DNA from: DATDRM01 sp035291705
GTDB taxonomy: Bacteria > Chloroflexota > Anaerolineae > Anaerolineales > UBA4823
DNA: 23,109 nt
Assembly: GCA_035291705.1 (NCBI GenBank)
Contig: DATDRM010000054.1
Span: forward strand, 1-23,109
Reading direction: 5' to 3'
Below, piece after piece: positions 1-6,556 of the stretch. Under the pieces are notes generated by a model. That model was not told where the DNA came from. It saw only the letters and a program-made list of their open reading frames with translations, and made no database searches. Numbering within the stretch: position 1 is the stretch's first letter; every line of letters starts with the position of its first letter. The position numbers were made by a program, and so were the translations under genes.

Positions 1-28
1 GGTAGTGTATCCTTGGTTCATGAAAAAC
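1..28. repeat. Left terminal inverted repeat of the IS
   Basis: Pairs with 1405-1432 in inverted orientation, 25/28 identical, with mismatches at repeat positions 12, 15 and 16. Identity stops after base 28. The transposase stop codon is embedded in it. Confidence 0.9.
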
Positions 29-1340
29 GGGCAGCCAATTGAGACGTGGTAGATCTAGCACCAGCATCGGAGTGAAACATGACCGCCAGGCGATAGCGGC
101 GACGGAAGTCACGGAAAGTGCGTTCCAGTGGGCTGGTGGTACGCAGCAGATGAGCTGGCCAATCTTCGTTTCGTTCAGCAGCCTGCTCTTGAACGGGATA
201 GAAGGCCAAGGTGGCCTCAAAATCGTTCTGCAAGGTGCGGATGGCTTTGGGTTGTTCGGGTTGCCATTGCCGACAAAATACGGCGTAACGCTGGCGGGCT
301 TCGGTTTCGCTAGAGGCCTGCCAGATGCGAGCGGCTTGGCGCAGGAATTGGGTACGGTATTGTTGTCCTGCCTGACGATCGAGGTTGGATGGCGTGGCGA
401 GGGCTTGAGCGAGGTTGCGCAGTTTGTGAAAGACACAGCGTTGCAAAGGGGTCGTCCAATACACGTTTTCGCGGGCAGCCAGCAAACCGGGGCTGCCATC
501 GGCTACCAGCAAGGCCAGGCCGTTCTTGGGTGTGAGGCCAGTCTCGTACAACTGCTCGAGGAACTGCTGCCAACTGGCGGTATCTTCGCCGTCCGCTCTG
601 ACCCAGGCCAACAGGGAGGTCTTTTCGCTCAAGGGCCATACGCCCTGTGCAGCCAGGATGGGTACTTTCTTGGCTTGTTTGACCAAGCGTTTGCGTCCCA
701 TGCGGTCGGTACGGATCTTGCCACTCGGGAACATCACCGTGATCCAGATGCCATCCAGACGGATGACGGGGGGCACCTCGCCTTTCACCCAAGGCTGGGG
801 CGGCACTCCGTCGCTATCCAGCGCCAGCACTCGCCGGTTCAGCGTGCGTAACCCAACGGAACTACCCAGACATTGATCCCAGTCAGCTTTGATTTGTCGG
901 TAACTCAACCCTCGCTCATAGTTCACAAGCACGTCCCATTCAAGATCATGCCAAATGCGCTGTCCACGCCGCAAAGTTTGAAACGAAAGGCGAACATTGC
1001 CACCACAGGCACAGGTCACCTGCGGAACGTTGATCCTCACCCGCCCCCAGCGGGTATCCAATCTCCGCCGATAGTGCCCATTGCGCCGAAAACGCTGCCG
1101 CTCATGACTGAAACACCGACTACACCGCACCTCGAGCCGTTGACCTTTTGTCTTCCGTCGGCGCACATGCCGCTTACGCCCCAGCCATCGTTCTACTTCG
1201 GTTTCCAAGGCTTCTTCCAAACAGCGCCCAACCACCTGTCGAATTTGTGTTTCCAGCACGGCACACAACTCCTGAGCAAATCTTGGATAATCGCTTGTGG
1301 GTACTTGCAGCAAAAGGCTCCCGATGGGTACAATGGTCAT
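18..1340 (-). CDS. IS256/mutator-like DDE transposase
   Basis: Cuts and rejoins the ends of the surrounding insertion sequence. The protein has 440 residues. The start is the ATG at 1340 because AGGAG lies about 8 nt upstream; an in-frame GTG at 1376 would add 12 residues but lacks such a site. Motifs seen: LDGIW near residue 196 (first Asp), VADGSPGL near 281 (second Asp) followed by QRCVFHKLRN at 300-309, and TTSPLERTFRDFRRRYR with Glu near 406. The spacing and the C/H motif after the second Asp fit the IS256/mutator superfamily. The N-terminal part has a CxxC at 73-76 and a CxC at 110-112, a possible zinc site before the catalytic domain. No frameshift or internal stop is seen, so the element may be active. 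The exact subgroup is not recognised. Confidence 0.87.
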   Translation of the reverse strand: MTIVPIGSLLLQVPTSDYPRFAQELCAVLETQIRQVVGRCLEEALETEVERWLGRKRHVRRRKTKGQRLEVRCSRCFSHERQRFRRNGHYRRRLDTRWGRVRINVPQVTCACGGNVRLSFQTLRRGQRIWHDLEWDVLVNYERGLSYRQIKADWDQCLGSSVGLRTLNRRVLALDSDGVPPQPWVKGEVPPVIRLDGIWITVMFPSGKIRTDRMGRKRLVKQAKKVPILAAQGVWPLSEKTSLLAWVRADGEDTASWQQFLEQLYETGLTPKNGLALLVADGSPGLLAARENVYWTTPLQRCVFHKLRNLAQALATPSNLDRQAGQQYRTQFLRQAARIWQASSETEARQRYAVFCRQWQPEQPKAIRTLQNDFEATLAFYPVQEQAAERNEDWPAHLLRTTSPLERTFRDFRRRYRLAVMFHSDAGARSTTSQLAARFS

Positions 1341-1404
1341 GACTTGATCTCCTGTGGTTTGTGGGGTAGCAACCACATTCTACAGGTTGATCAAGTCCCT
1401 TTTT

Positions 1405-1432
1405 GTTTTTCATGAAGGAAAGATACACTACC
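1405..1432. repeat. Right terminal inverted repeat of the IS
   Basis: Reverse complement of the left end with three mismatches. It lies about 65 bp upstream of the transposase start and 14 bp from the candidate -35 of the downstream tnaA gene. Confidence 0.9.
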
Positions 1433-1446
1433 CTGATTTCCTATCC

Positions 1447-1475
1447 TTGGATTTCCAGCTAAACCATGCTAAACT
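1447..1475 (+). promoter_or_regulatory. Candidate sigma-70-type promoter of tnaA
   Basis: TTGGAT at 1447-1452 (-35, 4/6) and TAAACT at 1470-1475 (-10, 4/6) are separated by 17 nt. A TGC directly before the -10 gives an extended -10. It sits between the IS end and tnaA, 32 nt before the ATG. This is pattern matching only. Confidence 0.4.
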
Positions 1476-1507
1476 GGGAATAACCAAACCAGTCATGGAG
1501 GCAATGT

Positions 1508-2896
1508 ATGGTGAGCTATCCCCCTGAACCGTTCCGCATCAAAATGGTCGAACCGATCCAACAAGTTGGCCGCCACCAGCGGATTGAGGCGCTTCGCCGG
1601 GCTGGCTACAACCTGTTTGGATTGCGGTCGGACGAGATTTTTATTGACCTATTGACGGATTCGGGGACAGGAGCGATGAGCCAGGCGCAATGGGCTGCTC
1701 TCATGCTGGGCGATGAGTCATACGCTGGGGCGCGATCATTCTTTCACCTGGCGGAAGCGATTCACGACATCTTCGGATTCCGTTTCTTCATGCCTACTCA
1801 CCAGGGACGAGCCGCGGAAAACATACTTTGCACCCTCATGATCAAGGAAGGTCAGTATATACCTTCAAATATGCACTTTGATACCACTGACGCCAACATC
1901 CGCGCCCGCGGCGGGCATCCAACAAATTTGGTGGTCGCGGCTGCCTACGAGCCATCTAACCGGCACCCGTTTAAAGGCAATATGGATGTCCAGAAATTAG
2001 AGAATTTCATCGCCGAAGTTGGCGTGGACAAGATCCCAATGGGAATGCTCACCATTACCAACAATGCCGGCGGTGGGCAACCAGTTTCATTGGAGAACAT
2101 CCGCACAGTTGCCCAAATTTACCACGCGCATGGTATTCCCTTCTTCATCGACGCTTGCCGTTATGCAGAGAATGCTTACTTCATTAAACTACGTGAACCT
2201 GGCTATGTTGACAAGAGCCCGCTCGAGATCGCCCACCAGATCTTTGCCCTGGCTGATGGCGCCACGATGAGCGCCAAGAAGGACGCCATCGTCAATATCG
2301 GTGGCTTCCTGGCCATGAATGACGAAGACCTGTACCGGCGCGCCTGTAACGAGTTGATCTTGCGAGAGGGATTCCCAACCTATGGTGGGCTCGCCGGGCG
2401 TGACCTGGATGCCATCGCCGTCGGCTTGCGCGAAGGGCTCGCTGAAAACTACCTGGCTTATCGCCTGGGCCAAACAGCATATCTGGCAGAGCGCTTACTC
2501 GAGCTGGGCATCCCGATCATTGAACCGCCCGGGGGCCACGCGGTGTACCTGGACGCTGGCCGGCTACTCCCACACATCCCCCAAAAGGAATTCCCTGGAC
2601 AGGCGCTAGCCGTCGAACTATATCTAGAAGGTGGGATCCGCGCGGTAGAGATCGGCTCCGTGATGTTTGCACACCCTGATCCGGAGACAGGCGAGTTAAC
2701 CTATCCAAAACTGGAGCTGGTCAGGCTAGCCATCCCCCGCCGCGTCTATACTCAGAGTCACCTTGATTACGTGGCCGAAACGCTTGCCGGCATTGCCGAC
2801 CGTAAAGAGAATGTGCGGGGCTATCGATTCACTTATGCCCCGCCCTTGTTACGTCACTTTACGGCTCGATTTGAACCGTTTTCAGATCAGCGATGA
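1508..2896 (+). CDS. tnaA: Tryptophanase (L-tryptophan indole-lyase)
   Basis: PLP enzyme of the beta-eliminating lyase family that splits L-tryptophan to indole, pyruvate and ammonia in the cytoplasm. The 462 residues match the family along the whole length: PEPFRIK at the N-terminus, FIDLLTDSGTGAM, GDESYAG with Tyr72, PTHQGR, MSAKKD with the PLP-binding Lys near 258, PTYGGLAGRD, and a C-terminal RHFTARF. The close relative is tyrosine phenol-lyase. Three positions that separate the two favour tryptophanase: Asp in FDTT (residue 125; Thr in the phenol-lyase), Ile in AVEIG (382; Arg in the phenol-lyase) and His450 in RHFT (Phe in the phenol-lyase). GGAGG lies 6 nt before the ATG. It heads a three-gene unit. 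The segment after FDTT differs from E. coli TnaA, so the exact substrate range is uncertain. Confidence 0.92.
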   Translation: MVSYPPEPFRIKMVEPIQQVGRHQRIEALRRAGYNLFGLRSDEIFIDLLTDSGTGAMSQAQWAALMLGDESYAGARSFFHLAEAIHDIFGFRFFMPTHQGRAAENILCTLMIKEGQYIPSNMHFDTTDANIRARGGHPTNLVVAAAYEPSNRHPFKGNMDVQKLENFIAEVGVDKIPMGMLTITNNAGGGQPVSLENIRTVAQIYHAHGIPFFIDACRYAENAYFIKLREPGYVDKSPLEIAHQIFALADGATMSAKKDAIVNIGGFLAMNDEDLYRRACNELILREGFPTYGGLAGRDLDAIAVGLREGLAENYLAYRLGQTAYLAERLLELGIPIIEPPGGHAVYLDAGRLLPHIPQKEFPGQALAVELYLEGGIRAVEIGSVMFAHPDPETGELTYPKLELVRLAIPRRVYTQSHLDYVAETLAGIADRKENVRGYRFTYAPPLLRHFTARFEPFSDQR

Positions 2897-3207
2897 ATAA
2901 ATCGATCAGGGATAAGTTGCTACTGACCTGCGCCTGGTGTACTCAATCCATAAAGGAGGACACGGGAGTATATGGCTTTGGCGCAAAAGCCAGGCCTGGT
3001 GTTAACCTCAATGATAAAGAAGGTCAGTTCGTCACTATGACCCTTGCATTGTCGAAAAAAACCATCATTGCCCTGGTGCCGACCCATGTCTCCACTGCTA
3101 AGGAGGAGGGTTACGACCTGGTGTTTATGACTTGTAGCCAGGAATGCGCGCAAGAATTAAAAGAGGCCCTCGAATTCGAGCGGGACGTATTTGAGGATAA
3201 TCCATAA
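2893..3207 (+). CDS. Small four-cysteine protein, function unknown
   Basis: Not recognised as a named family. The 104-residue protein has two cysteine pairs, CAWC (13, 16) near the N-terminus and CSQEC (81, 85) near the C-terminus, with no signal peptide or membrane segment. The layout resembles a zinc-binding treble-clef or TRASH/FCS-like fold in which distant knuckles close one site, but this is inference. The core between them (about 20-80) is mixed strand and helix, and the C-terminus is acidic and likely helical. Its ATG overlaps the tnaA stop as ATGA (4 nt) with no strong ribosome site of its own, so it is probably translated by coupling to tnaA. The AIM24-family gene follows after 27 nt. 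Confidence 0.8.
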   Translation: MNKSIRDKLLLTCAWCTQSIKEDTGVYGFGAKARPGVNLNDKEGQFVTMTLALSKKTIIALVPTHVSTAKEEGYDLVFMTCSQECAQELKEALEFERDVFEDNP

Positions 3208-3234
3208 ATCGTGTATATTAAAAAGGAGGTTTTC

Positions 3235-3999
3235 ATGACCGACGTAATCGATTATAAAATCTATGGTGACGATCTGCAATTAGTTGAGATCGAGCTGGAT
3301 CCCGGTGAAGGCGTGCGCGCCGAGGTGGGAACCATGACTTACATGGAAGACGGCATCCAGATGGAAACGGGGATGGGTGGTGGCCTTCTAAAAGGTCTCA
3401 AACGTGCCTTAACTGGCGAAAGCTTTTTCATCACCACGTTCCTGAACGCTGCCAATATCCGCCAGCGTGTTGCCTTTGCAGCACCCTACCCCGGGAAAGT
3501 CATCCCGCTTGATCTAACAGCCTTGGGCGGGCGATTTTTTTGCCAAAAGGACTCGTTTCTGTGTGCCGCAAAGGGGATAGAGATCGAAGTTGCCTTCACG
3601 AAGCGCTTGGGAGCTGGGATCTTCGGCGGGGAAGGTTTTATTTTGCAGCGCCTGGAGGGAGACGGTTTAACCTTTGTCCATGCTGGTGGTACCATTATCG
3701 ATAAGGAGCTTGCTAGCGGGGAAAAGTTGCGTGTTGATACGGGATGCCTGGTAGCCTTTGCCCCCACCGTAGAGTACGACATCCAGTTCGTAGGTGGGTT
3801 CACGAATGCTTTGTTCGGCGGCGAAGGATTGTTCCTGGCTAAATTGACCGGCCCCGGTAGAGTCTACCTGCAGAGCCTGCCATTCTCTCGCCTGGCCGAT
3901 CGCATCCTGGCTGCCGCCAGGTTTCATACCACAGATGAAAAGAGAGGCGTGGCCGGTTTGGGGGGTGACATCCTCGGCAACATCTTAAGCGGGCGATAA
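3235..3999 (+). CDS. AIM24 / TIGR00266-family protein
   Basis: A 254-residue member of the AIM24 family, named after a yeast mitochondrial protein; bacterial members have no established biochemical role. Seen: repeated short beta-strand units with glycine-rich turns (TMTYMEDGIQMETGMGGG near 34-51, GAGIFGGEGF and NALFGGEGLF), typical of the family's TRAP-like beta fold. No signal peptide is visible. The start is the ATG at 3235, preceded at 5 nt by a full AAGGAGG; an upstream in-frame GTG at 3211 would place that site inside the gene. It is the last gene of the tnaA unit and ends 6 nt before a perfect inverted repeat at the junction with mazG. Confidence 0.87.
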   Translation: MTDVIDYKIYGDDLQLVEIELDPGEGVRAEVGTMTYMEDGIQMETGMGGGLLKGLKRALTGESFFITTFLNAANIRQRVAFAAPYPGKVIPLDLTALGGRFFCQKDSFLCAAKGIEIEVAFTKRLGAGIFGGEGFILQRLEGDGLTFVHAGGTIIDKELASGEKLRVDTGCLVAFAPTVEYDIQFVGGFTNALFGGEGLFLAKLTGPGRVYLQSLPFSRLADRILAAARFHTTDEKRGVAGLGGDILGNILSGR

Positions 4000-4005
4000 A
4001 CGCGA

Positions 4006-4052
4006 ATAAGTAATGGTTTACTGGTATGTGGTTCCCGTAAACCATTACTTAT
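4006..4052. terminator. Perfect 16-bp inverted repeat at a convergent junction
   Basis: Arms 4006-4021 and 4037-4052 are exact reverse complements, with a 15-nt loop. The element lies between the AIM24 stop (3997-3999) and the mazG end, and the mazG TAA (4049-4051) is inside the right arm. Position and symmetry suit a bidirectional terminator. The stem is AT-rich and no strong T-run follows on either strand, so intrinsic termination is likely but not certain. Confidence 0.6.
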
Positions 4053-5539
4053 CTCTCTGCATCATTCTTGGCCGCTTCCCACAGTTCGTTCATCTCTTCC
4101 AGGGAGAGAGCGCTGAGCTGGCGACCTTGTGAACGCACAGCTGTCTCAATCTTCGCAAACCGTTCGCGGAAACGAGTGTTAGCCGCCCGCAGAGCGCTCT
4201 CTGCATCCACCTCAAACCAGCGCGCCAGGTTCACCGCGGCAAACAAAAGGTCACCGATCTCGTTCTCCTGCTCCCGAAGGTCTGTTGCCAGGCGAACCTC
4301 TTCTAATTCCTCATAGATCTTGTCGAGCACGCCCCGTATGTTAGGCCAATCGAAGCCCACTCTCGCCACGCGTTTCTGGTAAGCCTCGGCCTGTACCAGA
4401 GCTGGCAGTGCCTGGGCCGTATTGTCTAGAATCCCCTCCGCTTCCTTGCCCCCCTTAGCTCGTTCAGCAGCCTTTATCCGCTCCCAATTTTCGACAACCT
4501 TCTCTTTATCCTCCACTACCAGATCGCTAAAAACATGCGGATGGCGGTGCACGAGCTTTGCGTGGATACTTTGCAACACATCCGCCATTGTAAATTCACC
4601 GTATTCACTGGCGATCTGGGCATGGAGAACGATCTGTAGCAATAGATCTCCCAACTCCTCGCGCACCGCTACCGGGTTATCGGCGTCCAAAGCTATCAGG
4701 ACTTCATAAGCCTCTTCCAGAAGGTAAGGACGCAATGTCTGGTGTGTCTGATCACGATCCCACGGGCACCCTTCTGGAGCGCGCAGGTGCGCAACCACCT
4801 CTTGAAACGCCTCGAAGGATGTGCTATGTCCTAAGGTTGGCACATACAGCGAGGTTAACAAACCAATGTGTTGGCTGCGATCGATCGCGTACAGAGGCAA
4901 CTCTTCAATCAATTCTCGGGAAGTGCCTGCTGCGTGGACCAATTGAACCAGATGCTCGTCCGGATAGACAGCCATCAGGGTCAATTTGACCTCGGAAGCC
5001 ACTGCTGGGGAGTGGATTTGCGCGATCAGGGCTGGAGCGCTGGGAGGGAACGGGGGGTGATGGGCAACAGTTAATTCCAGAGCATCTACCAATGCTGTAT
5101 TCGGGAATGGGTCGATCCTTAACGCAGAAAAGATGGCGTCAATAAAACTCAACCCATCCACCACCCGCAGCGCAATCCCTGCCTGGCGTGCGCGGCGTGC
5201 AATCTCAGGAGTTGTTGCCTCGGCAAAAAAAGGCTGACCGGGAACGGCATAAACAACGCCCTCCGGTCTTTTACCCAACTCCAGCACATATTCGACAATC
5301 TGGTTATAGACCTCTGGAAAGGTATCTCCTTGATCATATAAGTGGTCAAAAGAATAGACGCGCAACCCCGGTGGAAAGCCTGCCACCGCGGGATGTTGGA
5401 GTGTGCGGAGATATACTTCCGGGATATTGGCAAGCAAATCCCAAGCCTGCCGGGTCAATAGAAATGACGCCCCTGGGCCAAGACCAAGTAATGTGATCCC
5501 TCGGAAAGCGACGGGTAAATCAGAAGGAATAGTCATCAT
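4049..5539 (-). CDS. mazG: Methylase-MazG fusion (YabN-type NTP pyrophosphohydrolase)
   Basis: The 496-residue protein carries two joined modules. Residues about 13-235 form a tetrapyrrole-methylase-like (SAM) domain with GLGPGA near the start. Residues about 240-490 form MazG, which hydrolyses nucleoside triphosphates to monophosphate and pyrophosphate to clean the nucleotide pool. The first MazG lobe has CPWDRDQTH, then LLEEAYE and EELGDLLLQ, the metal-binding ExxE...ExxD set; the second lobe has EELEEV and ENEIGDLLFA. The same fusion is known as YabN in Bacillus, where the methylase substrate is unknown. The codon at 5542 is TTG; the ATG at 5539 is preferred, with AGGG 5 nt upstream. It is the last gene of the minus-strand run, separated from rpsI by a repeat-rich spacer, so it may be transcribed weakly or separately. 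Confidence 0.9.
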   Translation of the reverse strand: MMTIPSDLPVAFRGITLLGLGPGASFLLTRQAWDLLANIPEVYLRTLQHPAVAGFPPGLRVYSFDHLYDQGDTFPEVYNQIVEYVLELGKRPEGVVYAVPGQPFFAEATTPEIARRARQAGIALRVVDGLSFIDAIFSALRIDPFPNTALVDALELTVAHHPPFPPSAPALIAQIHSPAVASEVKLTLMAVYPDEHLVQLVHAAGTSRELIEELPLYAIDRSQHIGLLTSLYVPTLGHSTSFEAFQEVVAHLRAPEGCPWDRDQTHQTLRPYLLEEAYEVLIALDADNPVAVREELGDLLLQIVLHAQIASEYGEFTMADVLQSIHAKLVHRHPHVFSDLVVEDKEKVVENWERIKAAERAKGGKEAEGILDNTAQALPALVQAEAYQKRVARVGFDWPNIRGVLDKIYEELEEVRLATDLREQENEIGDLLFAAVNLARWFEVDAESALRAANTRFRERFAKIETAVRSQGRQLSALSLEEMNELWEAAKNDAER

Positions 5540-5562
5540 CAAGTCCCTGATTAAACAGAAAT

Positions 5563-5616
5563 GCGTGAAACGTGTTATGCGAGGGTCGAAGACACCTCAC
5601 TTTTCACGTCTCACGC
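5563..5616 (-). terminator. Inverted repeat after rpsI, possible terminator or processing site
   Basis: GCGTGAAACGTG (5563-5574) and CACGTCTCACGC (5605-5616) pair over 12 bp with one mismatch, enclosing 30 nt. It follows the rpsI stop (5638) in transcription order and precedes mazG. No long U-run follows. The right arm is part of a 7-bp repeat array (5593-5634). Confidence 0.45.
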
Positions 5617-5634
5617 TACACACCTTACGTTTCA
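5593..5634. repeat. Six degenerate 7-bp tandem repeats
   Basis: Six consecutive heptads in the rpsI-mazG spacer share a consensus close to CGTTTCA (TGAAACG on the transcribed strand). Five of the six end in CA after a pyrimidine-rich core. A complementary heptad TGAAACG lies at 5566-5572, so the array can fold back on it. Confidence 0.65.
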
Positions 5635-5637
5635 GGT

Positions 5638-6033
5638 TTAGCGCTTGGTATAAGTCGGGGCTTTCCGTGCCCGCTTCAAACCCGGCTTCTTGCGCTCTTT
5701 CTCCCGCGCGTCACGCGTTAAGTAACCGGCTTTACGCATCGCCGATCGGAAATCGGGGGTCATCTTCACCAGGGCGCGCGCCAGGCCTAATTGCACCGCA
5801 TCGGTTTGGCCCGAAACCCCACCCCCTTTAACGATCACGGTTACATCGATCTGCGCCCGGTTTTCACCAGCTGCCTCAAAGGGAGCCAGGATCGTTTCTG
5901 GGTCACCGACCCTTGTGAAATATTCGTCCAGCAGCTTGCCGTTTACCATGAACTGACCCGAACCGCCCATCACCCGTACCCGGGCGGTGCTTTCCTTTCG
6001 ACGACCAACACCTTCGTAATACTGTACTGCCAT
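5638..6033 (-). CDS. rpsI: 30S ribosomal protein S9
   Basis: Small-subunit head protein. The 131 residues carry family marks GVGRRKESTARVRV near the N-terminus, TVIVKGGGVSGQTDAVQLGLARAL in the middle and a basic C-terminal tail ending YTKR. In the family this tail reaches the P-site tRNA anticodon arm. The gene follows rplM by 12 nt, the usual L13-S9 pair. Length is typical. A spacer of about 98 nt with heptad repeats follows before mazG. Confidence 0.97.
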   Translation of the reverse strand: MAVQYYEGVGRRKESTARVRVMGGSGQFMVNGKLLDEYFTRVGDPETILAPFEAAGENRAQIDVTVIVKGGGVSGQTDAVQLGLARALVKMTPDFRSAMRKAGYLTRDAREKERKKPGLKRARKAPTYTKR

Positions 6034-6045
6034 AACTTCTCCTTA

Positions 6046-6474
6046 CTATTCCAGCGGTTTCGGTTGTTGTGCTGAATGGGGATGTTCGGAGCCAGAGTAA
6101 ACCTTGAGCTTCTTGAAGATGCTCCGCCCATATCGGTTGTGCGGCAGCATGCCCCAGACTGCTCGACTAATTACCCGTTCAGGGTGTTTCGCTAACTGGT
6201 CCCGCAAACTAATGGATTTCATCCCGCCGGGATATCCACTGTAGTTATAGTAAAACTTATCGGTTAATTTTTTACCGGTAACAGTAACTCGTTCCGCGTT
6301 GATGACGATCACGAAATCACCTGTTTCCATTCCAGGGGTAAAGGTTGGCTTATTCTTCCCCAACAAAAGATTAGCGATCTTGGTAGCTAACCGGCCCAAA
6401 TTTTGGCCTTCTGCATCTACAACGACCCATTGCGGTGTCACTTCTCCAGCTTTTGGTACATATGTCTTTTGCAC
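6046..6474 (-). CDS. rplM: 50S ribosomal protein L13
   Basis: Early-assembly large-subunit protein of 142 residues, the usual size. Seen: WVVVDAEGQNLGRLATKIA, GDFVIVINAERVTVTGKK, and the C-terminal VWGMLPHNRYGRSIFKKLKVYSGSEHPHSAQQP. It is paired with rpsI. The 78-nt upstream spacer holds a strong hairpin (6490-6519) and a possible promoter at the truA end, so this pair may be started or controlled separately from the alpha-operon genes. Confidence 0.97.
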   Translation of the reverse strand: MQKTYVPKAGEVTPQWVVVDAEGQNLGRLATKIANLLLGKNKPTFTPGMETGDFVIVINAERVTVTGKKLTDKFYYNYSGYPGGMKSISLRDQLAKHPERVISRAVWGMLPHNRYGRSIFKKLKVYSGSEHPHSAQQPKPLE

Positions 6475-6489
6475 TTCTATTTCTCCACT

Positions 6490-6519
6490 TTAGACAAAAA
6501 ATTGTGCTTTTTCGTCTAA
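6490..6519 (-). promoter_or_regulatory. rplM leader hairpin
   Basis: Arms 6490-6501 and 6508-6519 (TTAGAC and GTCTAA at the ends, A/T runs inside) enclose a 6-nt loop. Read as minus-strand RNA the stem is 12 bp with a single G-U pair. As plus-strand RNA that pair becomes an A-C mismatch, which favours a role in the rplM transcript. It lies 15 nt upstream of the rplM start, and could be an attenuator or an L13-type autoregulatory leader. Confidence 0.5.
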
Positions 6520-6525
6520 GAATCG

Positions 6526-6556
6526 CTTATAAATTTCTGAGTGACTTCTCTCTCAA
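6526..6556 (-). promoter_or_regulatory. Weak candidate promoter for rplM-rpsI
   Basis: On the minus strand TTGAGA (6551-6556, 5/6 match to -35) overlaps the truA stop, and TATAAG (6526-6531, 5/6 match to -10) follows. The 19-nt spacing is long for a sigma-70 site, hence low confidence. Confidence 0.25.

Larger units (their letters stand above)
1..1432 (-). mobile_element. Complete insertion sequence, mutator/IS256-like
   Basis: Seen: the two ends form inverted repeats, 1-28 and 1405-1432, that match at 25 of 28 positions. Both begin GGTAGTGTATC at the outer edge and end TTCATGAAAAAC on the inner side. One transposase gene fills the interior on the minus strand, and its TGA stop (18-20) lies inside the left repeat. 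The element starts at the first base of the window, so its left target duplication is outside and cannot be compared with the right flank after 1432. One further base (C at 1433) could belong to the element. Family placement rests on the transposase motifs only. Confidence 0.88.

Noticed and set aside
39..851. Long plus-strand open frame inside the IS
   Set aside because: It is antisense to a transposase with intact catalytic motifs and shows no recognisable protein features; GC-rich shadow frame.
1434..1507. tnaC-type leader peptide upstream of tnaA
   Set aside because: The spacer is too short and holds no small frame with tryptophan codons.
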